This document shows positions 8,073-17,652 of a stretch of DNA of 51,589 nucleotides, piece after piece. Below the pieces are notes generated by a model. That model saw only the letters and a program-made list of their open reading frames with translations. It was not told the DNA's origin and did no database searches. Numbering within the stretch: the stretch's first letter is position 1; each line of letters begins with the position of its first letter. The position numbers and the translations under genes are program-made. Source of the stretch: Okeania sp. SIO2B3 (GTDB lineage Bacteria > Cyanobacteriota > Cyanobacteriia > Cyanobacteriales > Microcoleaceae); NCBI RefSeq assembly GCF_010672525.1, contig NZ_JAAHGH010000038.1, forward strand, positions 12,599 through 64,187, read 5' to 3'.

Positions 8073-9728
8073 ATGTTGAAAGTTTTACAAGTATTAGACT
8101 CTCCAAGCATCAATTTCCTACTCTTGATTAAAAATGAGTTAAGTAATTTTCTCGGAGATTTACTAATTTGGACTATTTTAGCCTTTATTTTATATATAGT
8201 GGTCTTCTATGGGACTAGGTCTTTATTTCGGAGGTTAAATAATGAAATAGGAATTTTAACTCTAAACATTCTACAAACTCCTCTGCCGATAATTTTTATC
8301 CTGATTTTTCTTAAAATAGCAATTTCTAATTTAGAATCTTTAGAATATTTAGCTATTATTCAACGATTATTAACTGCCGCAATTATTCTCATCAGTACTT
8401 ATTTAGTAAGTGCATTATTTACTCAGGTAGTTTCTTACTACCTCAGTCAATACGCAGAAAAAACAGAGGCAGAGTGGGATGATGTATTAGTTCCTATCGT
8501 TAAGAATACTCTACCAATCATTATATTCTTGATAGGAAGCTTTTTATTTCTACAAACATTAGGAATAGATTTAACTGGATTATGGGTAGGATTTGGCGGT
8601 GTGACATTTGTACTAGGTTTTGCATTGAAAGATATTTTATCTAACTTTTTTAGTGGTTTGGTATTATTGATAGATACCCCATTTCAATTTGGTGATGTTG
8701 TTGCTTTAAAGGATGGCTCGACCGCTGTAATTAAATCTGTAGGAATTAGGTTGACAACTTTATATTTGATTGAAAGTCATTGCGATCTATTTCTTCCTAA
8801 CGCTGCTTTAGAAAGTGAAAAACTGATTAATTTTAGTCGTCCGAATCCAAATTATTACTATACAATTACTCTCCCCATCAGAGGTGACTGCGACCCAAAT
8901 CAAGCTATTAAAATTATTGAAGAAGTTGTGTTGAGTCATCCAGATACTTTAGGAGACTTAGATAAAAAGTTGGTGGCTATAGAAAATTTTTACAGGGTGA
9001 GCGATCGATTGTTAGATGCACAAGATAATCTTTTATCAAAGAAAGAATTTGGTCATAAGCGTCTCATAGCAGAGCAAAAATTAAAAATTAAGCTCGCAGA
9101 AATCAAACAAGCAATGAAAGATTTGATTAGCAAAATTCAGTTTCTAGAAAAGGAAGGACTTGATGGAGGAGAAATTAGAGAAATTCAGGGTTACTATTTA
9201 GATATACTTATAAAAGTAGGCTTCAAAGTCATCTCAGAAAAACCAAGAGGGAAAAAATTATTATATTTGAAAGAATCAGAAAATATGGATGAAGATACTC
9301 TGATTAGTTTGCTAAGAAGTTGGTACGAAAATTGGCAGGAAGATCCAGATATAATTGAGGAAGATAATGAAGTTTTAAAAGTTGAGTTTGACAGAAAAAT
9401 TGCTTTTTTAAAGATGAGAATGGATAAATTCTTACAGCAAATTGTTAATGCTAATAATAGTTTCTTAGAAACTAAGTTGGATGACTATGGTGAAGAGTTA
9501 TGGAAATGGATGGAGGATAGATTTCAAATTTATGCTGCTTGGCAACATCCCAAAATTTGGATGAATAATGTGACAATAGGACGCAGTGGAGAAGGGACTA
9601 TAGATTTGGCTGTAAAGTTTTTTATTGATAATGTGAAATTGGAACAATGTCAGCGTGGCAACCGCATCCGCAGTGAAGTTCATGGAGAAATTGTTAGGCG
9701 ACTAAGACAGGCTTATTTTTACAGATAA
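8073..9728 (+). CDS. MscS-family mechanosensitive channel
   Basis: The 551-residue protein has hydrophobic segments at about 30-47, 67-85, 95-118 and 146-163, then the pore-lining helix at about 168-200. That helix carries FGGVTFVLGFALKDILSNF, the glycine/alanine-rich packing surface typical of MscS. The beta domain follows (DTPFQFGDVVALKDG, residues 201-215, then LPNAALESEKLINFSRPN). MscS channels open under membrane tension and release solutes during osmotic downshock. Compared with E. coli MscS (286 residues), there are extra N-terminal helices and a large charged helical insert at about 300-460, so it belongs to a larger MscS subgroup. The last 50 residues (VKFFIDNVKLEQC...) resume the C-terminal alpha/beta part. 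It stands alone. Confidence 0.85.
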   Translation: MLKVLQVLDSPSINFLLLIKNELSNFLGDLLIWTILAFILYIVVFYGTRSLFRRLNNEIGILTLNILQTPLPIIFILIFLKIAISNLESLEYLAIIQRLLTAAIILISTYLVSALFTQVVSYYLSQYAEKTEAEWDDVLVPIVKNTLPIIIFLIGSFLFLQTLGIDLTGLWVGFGGVTFVLGFALKDILSNFFSGLVLLIDTPFQFGDVVALKDGSTAVIKSVGIRLTTLYLIESHCDLFLPNAALESEKLINFSRPNPNYYYTITLPIRGDCDPNQAIKIIEEVVLSHPDTLGDLDKKLVAIENFYRVSDRLLDAQDNLLSKKEFGHKRLIAEQKLKIKLAEIKQAMKDLISKIQFLEKEGLDGGEIREIQGYYLDILIKVGFKVISEKPRGKKLLYLKESENMDEDTLISLLRSWYENWQEDPDIIEEDNEVLKVEFDRKIAFLKMRMDKFLQQIVNANNSFLETKLDDYGEELWKWMEDRFQIYAAWQHPKIWMNNVTIGRSGEGTIDLAVKFFIDNVKLEQCQRGNRIRSEVHGEIVRRLRQAYFYR

Positions 9729-9796
9729 AGCACACAATGGCAAAGAAATTATGAGGGTTTGCTCTTTCTTGAGAAAATCCTTTTCATCTCTTCTAT

Positions 9797-9871
9797 ACTA
9801 GCGTCAGCATTTCCGTTTGTCATGCTGCGCAAACAGTCGTCAGCTATTGCTTTTAGTTTTAGATAAAAGCT
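9797..9871 (-). repeat. Dispersed GCTGTTTGCGCAGCAT repeat, inverted copy left of the cupin gene
   Basis: Read on the minus strand it runs CTAAAACTAAAAGCAATAGC, then CTGTTTGCGCAGCAT and GGAAATGCTGACGC. The same order is found on the plus strand at 11108-11182, so the two copies face each other around the cupin gene. Other copies lie at 20152-20208, 22640-22720 and 30167-30195. Confidence 0.6.
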
Positions 9872-10266
9872 TTACTAATTGAGTCATAATTTATACCTAA
9901 CTATCAAAGCTGACTTTAAAGCCTATATTTATTAAAACCCTCTTATAATATCTTAGAGTTAACAGCTAATAGCTGAATGCTTACTTTTAGAGAGCCTTCT
10001 TTGCAGTCTTTTTAACCACTTTTGAGACTTTACTAATAAACTTTTAATTATCTGTTTTATTTGCGTTTTTGTCAGTATAGCTAGATACTAAATTAATATC
10101 TAAATCCTGCCCATAAAAAGCAGTCCTCCGTTCTGCTAAAGGATGGAGCTTTCAACTGTCAAATTCATTATAAAAATTAATATTTCGATAATGAATATTA
10201 TTAGAGAATTAGGGTAATATACTTTTGTTTATGTTTCGTGTTTTTTGTAAAAAAAAAATACCTACG

Positions 10267-10737
10267 ATGGTTGCTAATCAAGAATTAACAGAAAAAAATT
10301 CTAACCAAAGTCCAGAACTTCAAACTTTTCAACTCAAAACTCAACTTTTGAGCAAAGGAAGGAGTGACTATACCCTCGCCAAAACTGATTTAATGAGCGT
10401 GAGAATTAAATGTTACGCTCAAGGGGGAGAAAATGTTCTACACTCTCATCCGGGAGAGGATCATACTTTTGTAATTTTAGCTGGAAAAGCTAGGTTTTTT
10501 GGCAAAGATGGTGAAGTTGGAGTTTTCACCAGAAACCAAGGTATATTAATTCCTAGAGGTGGTTTTTACAAGTTTCAAAGTTGTGGAGACGAACCTCTAG
10601 TTATGATGAGAGTCGGTGCAGAAAAAGAAAAAATTCCAGTTAATCGTATTGGTCTTGATGGTAAGTCATTACCAGGGAAATCAAAGGAAAATAAACATGA
10701 GGATGGTGTGCCGATAGAAGGGTTATATTATGAATAG
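10267..10737 (+). CDS. Single-domain cupin protein
   Basis: From the ATG at 10267 the protein has 156 residues. An in-frame upstream ATG at 10225 would add FMFRVFCKKKIPT, which includes a poly-A-encoded lysine run and looks spurious. Cupin motif 1 is clear (HSHPGEDHTFVILAGKARFF, with the two His and the Glu metal ligands). Motif 2 is PRGGFYKF, where the usual third histidine is a tyrosine, so the metal site may be altered. Cupins of this size range from enzymes to small-molecule sensors and the substrate cannot be told. The C-terminal 30 residues are polar (KSLPGKSKENKHEDG). The gene sits alone between facing copies of a dispersed repeat. Confidence 0.75.
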   Translation: MVANQELTEKNSNQSPELQTFQLKTQLLSKGRSDYTLAKTDLMSVRIKCYAQGGENVLHSHPGEDHTFVILAGKARFFGKDGEVGVFTRNQGILIPRGGFYKFQSCGDEPLVMMRVGAEKEKIPVNRIGLDGKSLPGKSKENKHEDGVPIEGLYYE

Positions 10738-11213
10738 CCACTTCCTTAAGTAGCAGTGTTAATTAAGTTTTTAATCAATGAATTTTGTTAGTCGTTCCTT
10801 CTCTAGAAACTACTAAATTTTTATTAGTGGGTTCTGGAGAAGATTATTGAGATGAGAAGGAAGAAGGAAGAAGGAAGAGGGAAAAAGGAATAAGGCTTTA
10901 GTTATCTAGAACAGAAGACTTAAAAGTCCGAAAAAACTTAAATTTTTTGTAGATATTCACCCTTCGGTTTATACAAACGATAAAGTGCAGACATGATATT
11001 ATTCGGTAAAAAATTTAAGGATATATGAAAACTCTAAAACTTAGATTCCTATTCTCAGAACTGGTATAATAAAAGTTATACATAAATATAGTCATATGAC
11101 AATTAATAAAGCTTTTATCCTAAACTAAAAGCAATAGCTGATGGCTGACATCTGTTTGCGCAGTATTGCCGGAGGAAATGCTTACAGTAAAATATTATAA
11201 ATTTTCAAAGAAT
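10738..11213. other. Spacer between cupin and permease genes
   Basis: It contains a polypurine GAAGGAAGAAGG tract (10857-10890), AT-rich sequence, and the dispersed repeat with CTAAAAGCAATAGCTGATGG and GTTTGCGCAGTATTGCCGG (11108-11182). The repeat supplies two in-frame upstream ATGs to the next gene. No gene is seen. Confidence 0.55.
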
Positions 11214-11954
11214 ATGACCTATTTGTGGTTAACATTAGCAAGTATTGTTGGGTGGTTTGTCAGTACCCTAGCAGGTGGCGGTAGTTCATTTCTCTTAATG
11301 CCATTCATTGGTTTTTTTTTAGGAGCTTTAGCTATCCCACCAATTATTACAACTGGAGCAATTATTGGTAATGCTGAACGTGCTTTTACTTATCGGCAAA
11401 AAATTAGCTGGACAGTGATTTTTTGGGAACTACCTGGTGCTATTGTTGGTGCTTGTTTGGGTGCTTTTATGTTGACCCAAATTTCTGTAGGATGGCTGAG
11501 TTTTTTAGTAGGATTATTTCTAGTTATTTCTGGGATAAATTTAATTATTAAGAATCAAGAGCAATCTTTTACTGTTCGTGCTTGGTATTTTCTACCAGCA
11601 GGTTTTATTTATTCCTTTTTGTCAGGTATTATTGGCAGTATGGGACCAATACTTGCACCTTTTTACCTTAATTTTGGCTTGGAAAAAGAGGAATTATTGG
11701 GTACTCAAGCAGTTAACCGGATGGTAGTTCATATTGTTAAAGCGATCGCCTATACCATTTTTGGTACTTTAACTTTGCCTTTGTTTGGATATGGGATACT
11801 TATAGGAATAGCTGCTTTTCCAGGTAATTGGTTGGGTAATTTAGTATTAGAAAAAATTAGTCCTCAATTGTTCCGTCAGCTAGTAATTATTTTTGTGCTC
11901 TTTAGTGGTGTCTTTATTCTCTGGGAACAAAGGAATATATTAATATTGTGGTAG
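11214..11954 (+). CDS. TauE/SafE (TSUP) family membrane permease
   Basis: The protein has about 246 residues from the ATG at 11214 and consists almost wholly of hydrophobic helices, about seven or eight. Motifs typical of the sulfite exporter TauE/SafE family are present in both halves: STLAGGGSSFLLMPF near the start, TTGAIIGNAERAF, and FIYSFLSGIIGSMGPILAPF in the second half. Family members move sulfite, sulfoacetate or other small organic anions across the inner membrane, but the substrate here is not evident. ATGs further upstream (11166, 11178) lie in a dispersed repeat and give a polar leader, so the start at MTYLWLTL is preferred. Nothing adjacent suggests a pathway. Confidence 0.82.
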   Translation: MTYLWLTLASIVGWFVSTLAGGGSSFLLMPFIGFFLGALAIPPIITTGAIIGNAERAFTYRQKISWTVIFWELPGAIVGACLGAFMLTQISVGWLSFLVGLFLVISGINLIIKNQEQSFTVRAWYFLPAGFIYSFLSGIIGSMGPILAPFYLNFGLEKEELLGTQAVNRMVVHIVKAIAYTIFGTLTLPLFGYGILIGIAAFPGNWLGNLVLEKISPQLFRQLVIIFVLFSGVFILWEQRNILILW

Positions 11955-12020
11955 ATTTGGCACTGATGCTAACTAAAAAAATTGGCGTTGGTAAAGCGCG
12001 GGTATGATATTAATCTTAAT

Positions 12021-12296
12021 TAGGGTTTGCGTATGGAAAGTATTTTTGCTCTTTGTAGGAGACAGCTATACTGGAGACAACCCACCCCTCGTCCCTCCCC
12101 CTCCCAGGAGGGGATAAATAGGAATGAGCGAAGATGTAGGAGTAAGAATTGTAAGAGTGATTTTTCTGCCCAACTATGAGCCTAAAATACGCTCCTTTTT
12201 GAACGTGAAGAGCTAAAAACCAGGTACTGCAATTCGACCCCTAAAAGGCTAAAGTCTTTATATGTCAATGCTTTTAGATTTAATCAGCAAGCCCTA
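12021..12296. mobile_element. MITE-like element, AGGGYTTGC family, copy 1
   Basis: The left end TAGGGTTTGCGTATGGAAAG and right end TTTAATCAGCAAGCCCTA are inverted relatives, and AATT flanks both ends as a possible 4-bp target duplication. The core contains AGACAGCTATACTGGAGA and GTAAGAGTGATTTTTCTGCC, shared with copies at 24396-24668 and 34830-35099. There is no ORF of note. Confidence 0.6.
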
Positions 12297-12770
12297 ATTA
12301 CTTAGGAGTCAACCCACCCGCGGGCCCCTCCCAGGAGGGAAAAGACCGAGGACCGAGTCAGGAGGGAAGAAAGAAGAAGAAACAGTAGTAGAAGGAGAAA
12401 GTTTTTTGTTCGTGCTCTTATCCAGACAAGATATCATACCTCTTTTCACCAACGAAAAATTTAATCAATATTTGTGTAAGCACTCAGCTATTAATATTTC
12501 CTACGGAATGCTTCTTAACGAAGTCAGAAGTCCCCAAGTCAGAAGTCAGAACTTGTTTTTGTAACGGAGATTTGAGCAACCCTCCAAAAACATTATTATT
12601 TTGATAAACATAATTTTGAACTCTCCTTCTAATACTATTTTCAAAAAATACTGTTACAGTGCTTTAGTCTGTTACTAGGAGTGTTGAGATTAACACTGTA
12701 GTGACCTTTTTTGAATTTGGTATAAGATAATAAGTTAATAACTGATACCTGATAACTGACTGCTGACTGC
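12297..12770. other. Spacer after the MITE, before the homocitrate synthase gene's 3' end
   Basis: It holds a GC-rich CCCGCGGGCCCCTCCCAGGA patch, a polypurine tract near 12360-12400, AT-rich sequence and a final run of TGATAACTGACTGCTGACTG repeats next to the stop codon of the minus-strand gene. No gene is seen. Confidence 0.5.
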
Positions 12771-13913
12771 TTACATATTTTTTTGGGATGAAAACAAAAT
12801 TTCATCCACGTTTTCTAAGGTCATTTTTTGTCGGTCGGCTAAATTTTTAATTGTTTGAGTAATAGCTTGAATTTGGAAGTTGTCTAAATTCAGACCTAGT
12901 TGAATAGCACGATGGGCAATACTATTTTTACCTGTAAGTTTATGATTAATTAAAATTGACCGATTCAAATCAAAGTCAGTGGGATTTATTGCTTCATAAG
13001 TTCTAGAATTATTGATAACTGCTTTAGTGTGAACTCCAGCTTTATGATTAAAAGCAGCTTCCCCTACAATACAATGATTAAAAGGAATAGAAAGTTGAAT
13101 TTTTTCCGCTACTAATTGATTTAATTTATGGAGATAAGATAGAGAATATTTATTATTTAAAGTTTCTGGATCGAGGGTATAAAGACGAGCAATTAATCCA
13201 GCTAAAGGAGTAATACCATTACGTTCACCAATCCCTAAAACAGTTGTATCAATATGAGTTGCCCCCGCTTCAAAAGCAGTAAAACTATTAGCAACAGCAC
13301 AACCTGTATCATTATGAGCGTGAAATTCTATATTTTCAGAAAAGCATTGTCTTATCTTTTGAATTAGTTGATAAACTTGGTGGGGAGTTGCGATACCTAC
13401 TGTATCAGCTATTCCAAAACGATTGACTATTCCTAATTTATTAATTGCTAAATAGACTCGTAGTAAATCTGAAAGGGAGCTACGGAATGAATCTTCAGTA
13501 GAAAAACGCAATTCTGCTTGAGGATTTTTTTGATGAATAAAAGTGATAACTTCTGTAGCTATATCAATAATTTCTTCTATACTTTTACGGTGACCAAATT
13601 GACGTAAAATTTGTGAAGTACTGATGAACAGATTAATACCATCTACACCTGTATCTAGGGCTATTTTTGCATCTTCTAGATGGCAACGAATGTGGGTGAC
13701 AACTTTAGCTTGTAAACCTAATTTAACTAATTTTTGACAATCTTGATAGGATTGAGGAGAAGCTCTCGGAGAAGTAACTTCTATGTATTCTACTCCGAAT
13801 TGATCTAATCCTCTAGCTATTTCAATTTTATCACTCGTAGAAAAGTTAGATTTAAAAAATTGTTCTCCTTCTCGCAGAGTAGAATCAACGATCGCTAATT
13901 TGCTTAATAGCAT
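12771..13913 (-). CDS. Homocitrate synthase, Lys20/Thermus type
   Basis: The 380-residue protein belongs to the DRE-TIM metallolyase family, which condenses acetyl-CoA with a 2-oxo acid. The signature DSTLREGEQF (residues 10-19) carries the metal-binding Asp10 and catalytic Arg14. HAHND (198-202) gives the other metal-binding histidines and GIGERNG (227-233) follows. The run VEYIEVTSPRASPQS and VTHIRCHLEDAK are features of Lys20-type homocitrate synthases of Thermus and fungi, more than of isopropylmalate synthases. In a cyanobacterium without the aminoadipate lysine route, homocitrate would most plausibly serve as the nitrogenase cofactor ligand (NifV role), but no nif gene is nearby, so this is inference. 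The C-terminus is complete (about 380 residues is normal). Confidence 0.82.
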   Translation of the reverse strand: MLLSKLAIVDSTLREGEQFFKSNFSTSDKIEIARGLDQFGVEYIEVTSPRASPQSYQDCQKLVKLGLQAKVVTHIRCHLEDAKIALDTGVDGINLFISTSQILRQFGHRKSIEEIIDIATEVITFIHQKNPQAELRFSTEDSFRSSLSDLLRVYLAINKLGIVNRFGIADTVGIATPHQVYQLIQKIRQCFSENIEFHAHNDTGCAVANSFTAFEAGATHIDTTVLGIGERNGITPLAGLIARLYTLDPETLNNKYSLSYLHKLNQLVAEKIQLSIPFNHCIVGEAAFNHKAGVHTKAVINNSRTYEAINPTDFDLNRSILINHKLTGKNSIAHRAIQLGLNLDNFQIQAITQTIKNLADRQKMTLENVDEILFSSQKNM

Positions 13914-14046
13914 TTTTTTAGTTTAGGCATAATTCTATAATCTTCAGCTAAACATATTGTAGGAATTATGGTTAGTATGATTAATTACAATTAATGTCAC
14001 AAAAAAATGCTATATGTTAAAGATATTTAAGAATACTTAAGAACAT

Positions 14047-14923
14047 TTAAGTTATTGTTAAAGCAGAAGAAAGAAGGAAGAGGGAAGAAGGAAGAAGGGA
14101 AAATCTTCCGTTGTCTGAGTTTAAAGCAGAAGGAAGAAGGAAGAGGGAAGAGGGAAGAAGGAAGAAGGGAAAATCTAAAGTTCGCTCAGGGGCAATTATC
14201 TGTAAAGCTGTTTTTGTTGCTTCCGAATCATAATTTCTGCTCTCCTCAACCAGAATTTTTAGTCGTTCGCAAACATCTACAGAGTTATATACTCTCTTTT
14301 CCAGTTGAGTTAAAATTTCCTGTTCTTCATCACAGGTAAATAAATTGGATGCTTCGGGTATACCAAAATCAGAAAAACTCATAATTTTTTTGGTATTAAC
14401 TACTTCATTATCTGGATATTTTGTGATTCTATCGAAAGCATCACTTCTAGTTAAAAGAAGTTTTAAGCGAACTGATAATGGGGCATCCAAAATTATAAAT
14501 TTAGCTTTTTTCAAAGTATTAGCAGCATAAGTAACTTCATTTTTTCCTCGCAAACCATCAAAAATTAATGGATGATTGATTAAAGAGGGATTAACTTGTA
14601 ACTGGGCTAAAATATGACCCATACCACCAGGAAAACTTTTTTGATACTGGCGAGTATATTTGAAGCGGTCTATAGGACAAATTGTTTGAAAATTTTGCTC
14701 GTTTGTGGCTGTAATATGAGGAATAATTAATTTTTTTGTTAGGGTGCGTCGATTTGGAAGTAAAGTGAAATTTAATCCAGATTCAGTTAATGTATTAATG
14801 ACTGTACTTTTACCTACACCAGTTAAACCTACAATAATTACTAGAGCTTCATTTTTGATAGATACCCAATCTTGAGGTAAGGTTACACCAATACCAGGGC
14901 TATTTTATTCTAAACTGTGCCAT
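14047..14923 (-). pseudogene. Frameshifted P-loop ATPase/kinase-like gene
   Basis: The visible uninterrupted frame from the ATG at 14622 gives 191 residues, but the same frame stays open upstream and encodes a Walker A motif, GLTGVGKS, at about 14809-14832. No ATG, GTG or TTG exists in that frame before a stop. A good ATG at 14923 (MAQFRI) lies one base out of frame. Removing one A from the AAAA run at 14903-14906 joins it to NSPGIGVTLPQDW and the P loop, making about 291 residues. This is a frameshift mutation or a sequencing error. Further on, DAPLSVRLKLLLTRSDAFDRI resembles a nucleotide-kinase lid. The last 40 residues (SSLFLLPSALNS and similar) come from a pyrimidine repeat, so the native end is lost as well. 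Function is unknown. Confidence 0.65.
14057..14172. repeat. Double polypurine repeat in the 3' end of the P-loop gene
   Basis: Two units, each a GGAAGAAGGAAGAGGGAAGA tract followed by GGGAAAATCT and a TTCCGTTGTCTGAG-like tail, stand in tandem. The same composite (tract plus TTGTCTGAGTTTTAAGC) occurs at 35408-35452 in the opposite sense, at 37228-37340 and, twice, at 22791-22925. Confidence 0.6.
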
Positions 14924-15178
14924 TTTATGTATTGACGAAACCACCTTATTTTAAGCTTTAGGAAATTTATCTTTCGCTGTCTGAAAATCAATAAATTCAT
15001 TGCCAAAATCTAGAATGAAATGACCCTGCACCAAGACCAATTCCTGGCTGTAACTATTTAAAAGTTTAATTAATTTTAGTTATAATTTTAATCATTTTAA
15101 CTGGAATTTATAAAATTTTGAAATAATTTTACTTAGATATGTATTATATACGATAAATATTAAAAAAAAATAAATAAG

Positions 15179-16147
15179 ATGAGTAAGCACATTTTAAAAG
15201 CTCGATGTAACACTGTTCATTTAGGAGGTTTTTCCCATAAACTAGAACCAGCATTAATCGTTAATTCTGGCGATCGCATAGATGTAGAAACTTACACGGG
15301 TTATTATCTTTACGACAAAGCACCTAGAGAATTTCTCACTCCAGAATTTCTAGAAATTTGTCACAATTTACCAGCAGAAAGAAAAGTTAGTGTTGGTCCT
15401 CATTTATTAACCGGACCAATATATATTAATGATGCTAAACCAGGAGATGTATTGGAAATTATTCTGGAAAATATTTACCCTAGTTTACCAATAGGATTTA
15501 ATTCAATTCGTCCGGGATGGGGTGCATTACCTGAACAATTTACGGAACCAAGACTAAACTTTATTCCACTAGATTTAGAAAAAAAGATAGCTGAATTTCC
15601 TCTTAATAGTGGGATAAAAATTCCACTTCAACCATTTTTTGGAATTCTCGGAGTTGCTACAGAAAATACTCAACGTTCATCTATTCCTCCTGGTATTTAT
15701 GGGGGAAATATTGACTGCCGAGAATTACAGGTTGGTTCGCGAATTTTTTTACCTGTTTTTGTGCCTGGTGGTTTATTTTCTATTGGTGATGGTCATTCTG
15801 CACAGGGGGATGGAGAAATAAATGTAACGGCTATTGAAACTTCAATGAATGGTACTATTCAGATTAAGGTTAGGCAAGATTTACAATTAATTTTTCCCAT
15901 GGCAGAAACATCTACTGATATTATTTCGTTTGGTTTTGGTAATACTTTGGATGTTGCTTTTGAATTAGCTTTAAAGCAAATGATTAGTTGGTTAGAAAAT
16001 TTTGTTGGGTTGAGTGCTGAAGATGCTTATATTCTGTGTTCTATTGCTGTGAATTTTCATATTACTCAAGTTGTGAATCATCCTCATAAAGGAGTTCATG
16101 GAATGTTACGAAAATCAATATTACCTACAACAAACTCTATCATGTAG
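15179..16147 (+). CDS. Acetamidase/formamidase family protein
   Basis: The 322-residue protein matches the FmdA/AmdA family, which hydrolyses formamide, acetamide or short aliphatic amides to ammonia and the acid. Recognisable parts are VNSGDRIDVET near the N-terminus, GPIYINDAKPGDVLEI at about 80-95, the hallmark GDGHSAQGDGE (203-213), and HITQVVNHPHKGVHGML near the end. The family fold uses metal bound by residues in these motifs. Length (about 300-330) is normal. It stands alone in AT-rich DNA, with a four-copy tandem repeat array downstream. A role in scavenging nitrogen from amides is a reasonable inference, and no nitrogen-control site is clear upstream. Confidence 0.88.
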   Translation: MSKHILKARCNTVHLGGFSHKLEPALIVNSGDRIDVETYTGYYLYDKAPREFLTPEFLEICHNLPAERKVSVGPHLLTGPIYINDAKPGDVLEIILENIYPSLPIGFNSIRPGWGALPEQFTEPRLNFIPLDLEKKIAEFPLNSGIKIPLQPFFGILGVATENTQRSSIPPGIYGGNIDCRELQVGSRIFLPVFVPGGLFSIGDGHSAQGDGEINVTAIETSMNGTIQIKVRQDLQLIFPMAETSTDIISFGFGNTLDVAFELALKQMISWLENFVGLSAEDAYILCSIAVNFHITQVVNHPHKGVHGMLRKSILPTTNSIM

Positions 16148-16280
16148 AAGAAATTATCTTAAAAAGCTGAATGCTAATAGCTGTTTATATAGCACAAAAA
16201 AGAAGCAAGATTTTTCCGGTGTTGCTGAGTGGTAATGATTTTTAGATTAAGTATCAACGCAAAATATATGTTATTCAATT

Positions 16281-17305
16281 GTTGAATAAAAAGTCATGTA
16301 TAGGGGCGAGCAACTCCCAATGATTACATACTATCACGATTTTTTTGAGGATGCAAGGATAAATACCTTGCAGTTTTTTTTGAGCTTCACAAAATGATAA
16401 TTTTTCTTTGTTTGTGAATAATAGCGTTGGCGGAGCAAGTGCGGTAGCTACATCGCTTCTACATGAATAATATTGATACTGTTGATGGGGCAGGCAAATT
16501 TGGCGATAGGTACTTATTTCTCAGAGTGCTTCCCAGGATGATGATTTTTCTTTGTTTTGGTGTGTGAGTATCTTTTCTATATGTATTTAGTGGCGAAATG
16601 CTGTTTTTGCGTTGAATAAAAAGTCATACATAGGGGCGAATGACACCCAATGATTACATACTATCACGATTTTTTTGGGGATGCAATGGGAAATGCCTTG
16701 CCATTTTTTTGAGCTTCACAGAATGATGATTTTTCTTTGGTTGTGAATATAGCGTTGGCGGAGCAAGTGCGGTAGCTACATCGCTTCTACATGAATAATA
16801 TCGATACTGTTGATGAGGTGAAAAATTTAGCGATCGCTACTTCTTTATCTGAATGCTTCACAGGATGATGACTTTTCTGGTGCTTTGGTGTCTCAGTATC
16901 CCTTATATATATTCAGTGGGAATATGCTGTTTTTGCGTTGAATAAAAAGTCATGTATAGGGGCGAGCAACACCCTACGATTACATACTATCATAATTTTT
17001 TTGAGGATGCAAGGGGAAATACCTTGCCGTTTTTTTGAGCTTCACAAAATGATAGTTTTCTGGATTTGTGAATATAGCGATCGCCACTTCTTGATCTGAG
17101 TGCTTCACCGGATGATAATTGTTCTGGTGCTTTGGTGTCTAAGTATCCCTTCTATATGTATTCAGTAACGAAATGCTGTTTTTGCGTTGAATAAAAAGTC
17201 ATGCGTAGGGGCGAGTTGCACCCAATGATTACATACTATCATAATTTTTTGGAGATGCAAGGGGAAAAGCCTTATCGTTTTTTTTGGAGCTTCATACAAT
17301 GCAAA
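16281..17305. repeat. Four-unit tandem array, about 330-bp units, no genes
   Basis: Units begin at 16281, 16611, 16937 and 17186, each with GTTGAATAAAAAGTCATG, then TAGGGGCGAG, GATTACATACTATCA, a T-run, GAGCTTCACA and, in full units, GCGTTGGCGGAGCAAGTGCG and GAATGCTGTTTTTGC-type ends. Intervals are 330, 326 and 249 bases. Unit 3 lacks about 77 bases between ATAGCG and ATCGC, and unit 4 stops after GAGCTTCATA. All frames contain stops. Units differ enough to be old. Confidence 0.75.
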
Positions 17306-17652
17306 TTAATCATCCGTGTATCCGTGGCCAAATCCTGATCTAGCAGTTGCTCAAATGTAATGGTAAGTAGCTGAAGGTAATTTCAGTTATCAGTACCTCT
17401 GCAATAAGGAGACTTTAAATCTGGAATATTTTCTTTTCTCTTGATTGATTGGATATGGCGAGGAGACCTCGCCATCCCTCAACCGCTTTTTATCCCCTTA
17501 AAAAGGGAAGCGCATACCCACAATTTTTCGGTAAAATTGAAAAACTTATGTTTTGCGTTGATACTTAATCTAAAAATCATTACCACTCAGCAATGCCATT
17601 TTTCCTTCTTCCTTTTTCCTTTTTTCTTCTTCCTTGTGCCATAAATCATAAT
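17306..17652. repeat. Repeat fragments downstream of the tandem array
   Basis: A fragment of the CCGAATAATT family, with GATATGGCGAGGAGACCTCG and a hairpin TATCCCCTTAAAAAGGGAAG, covers about 17405-17545 and resembles 29768-29943. A TTCCTTC pyrimidine tract (17596-17635) ends just past the 3' end of the TPR gene. No gene is seen. Confidence 0.5.

Noticed and set aside
16281-17305. CRISPR array
   Set aside because: Units are about 330 bp with diverged copies throughout and no short repeat/spacer alternation; no cas gene is present.
17441-17644. 67-residue ORF downstream of the array
   Set aside because: It joins two unrelated repeat pieces and a TTCCTTC tract.
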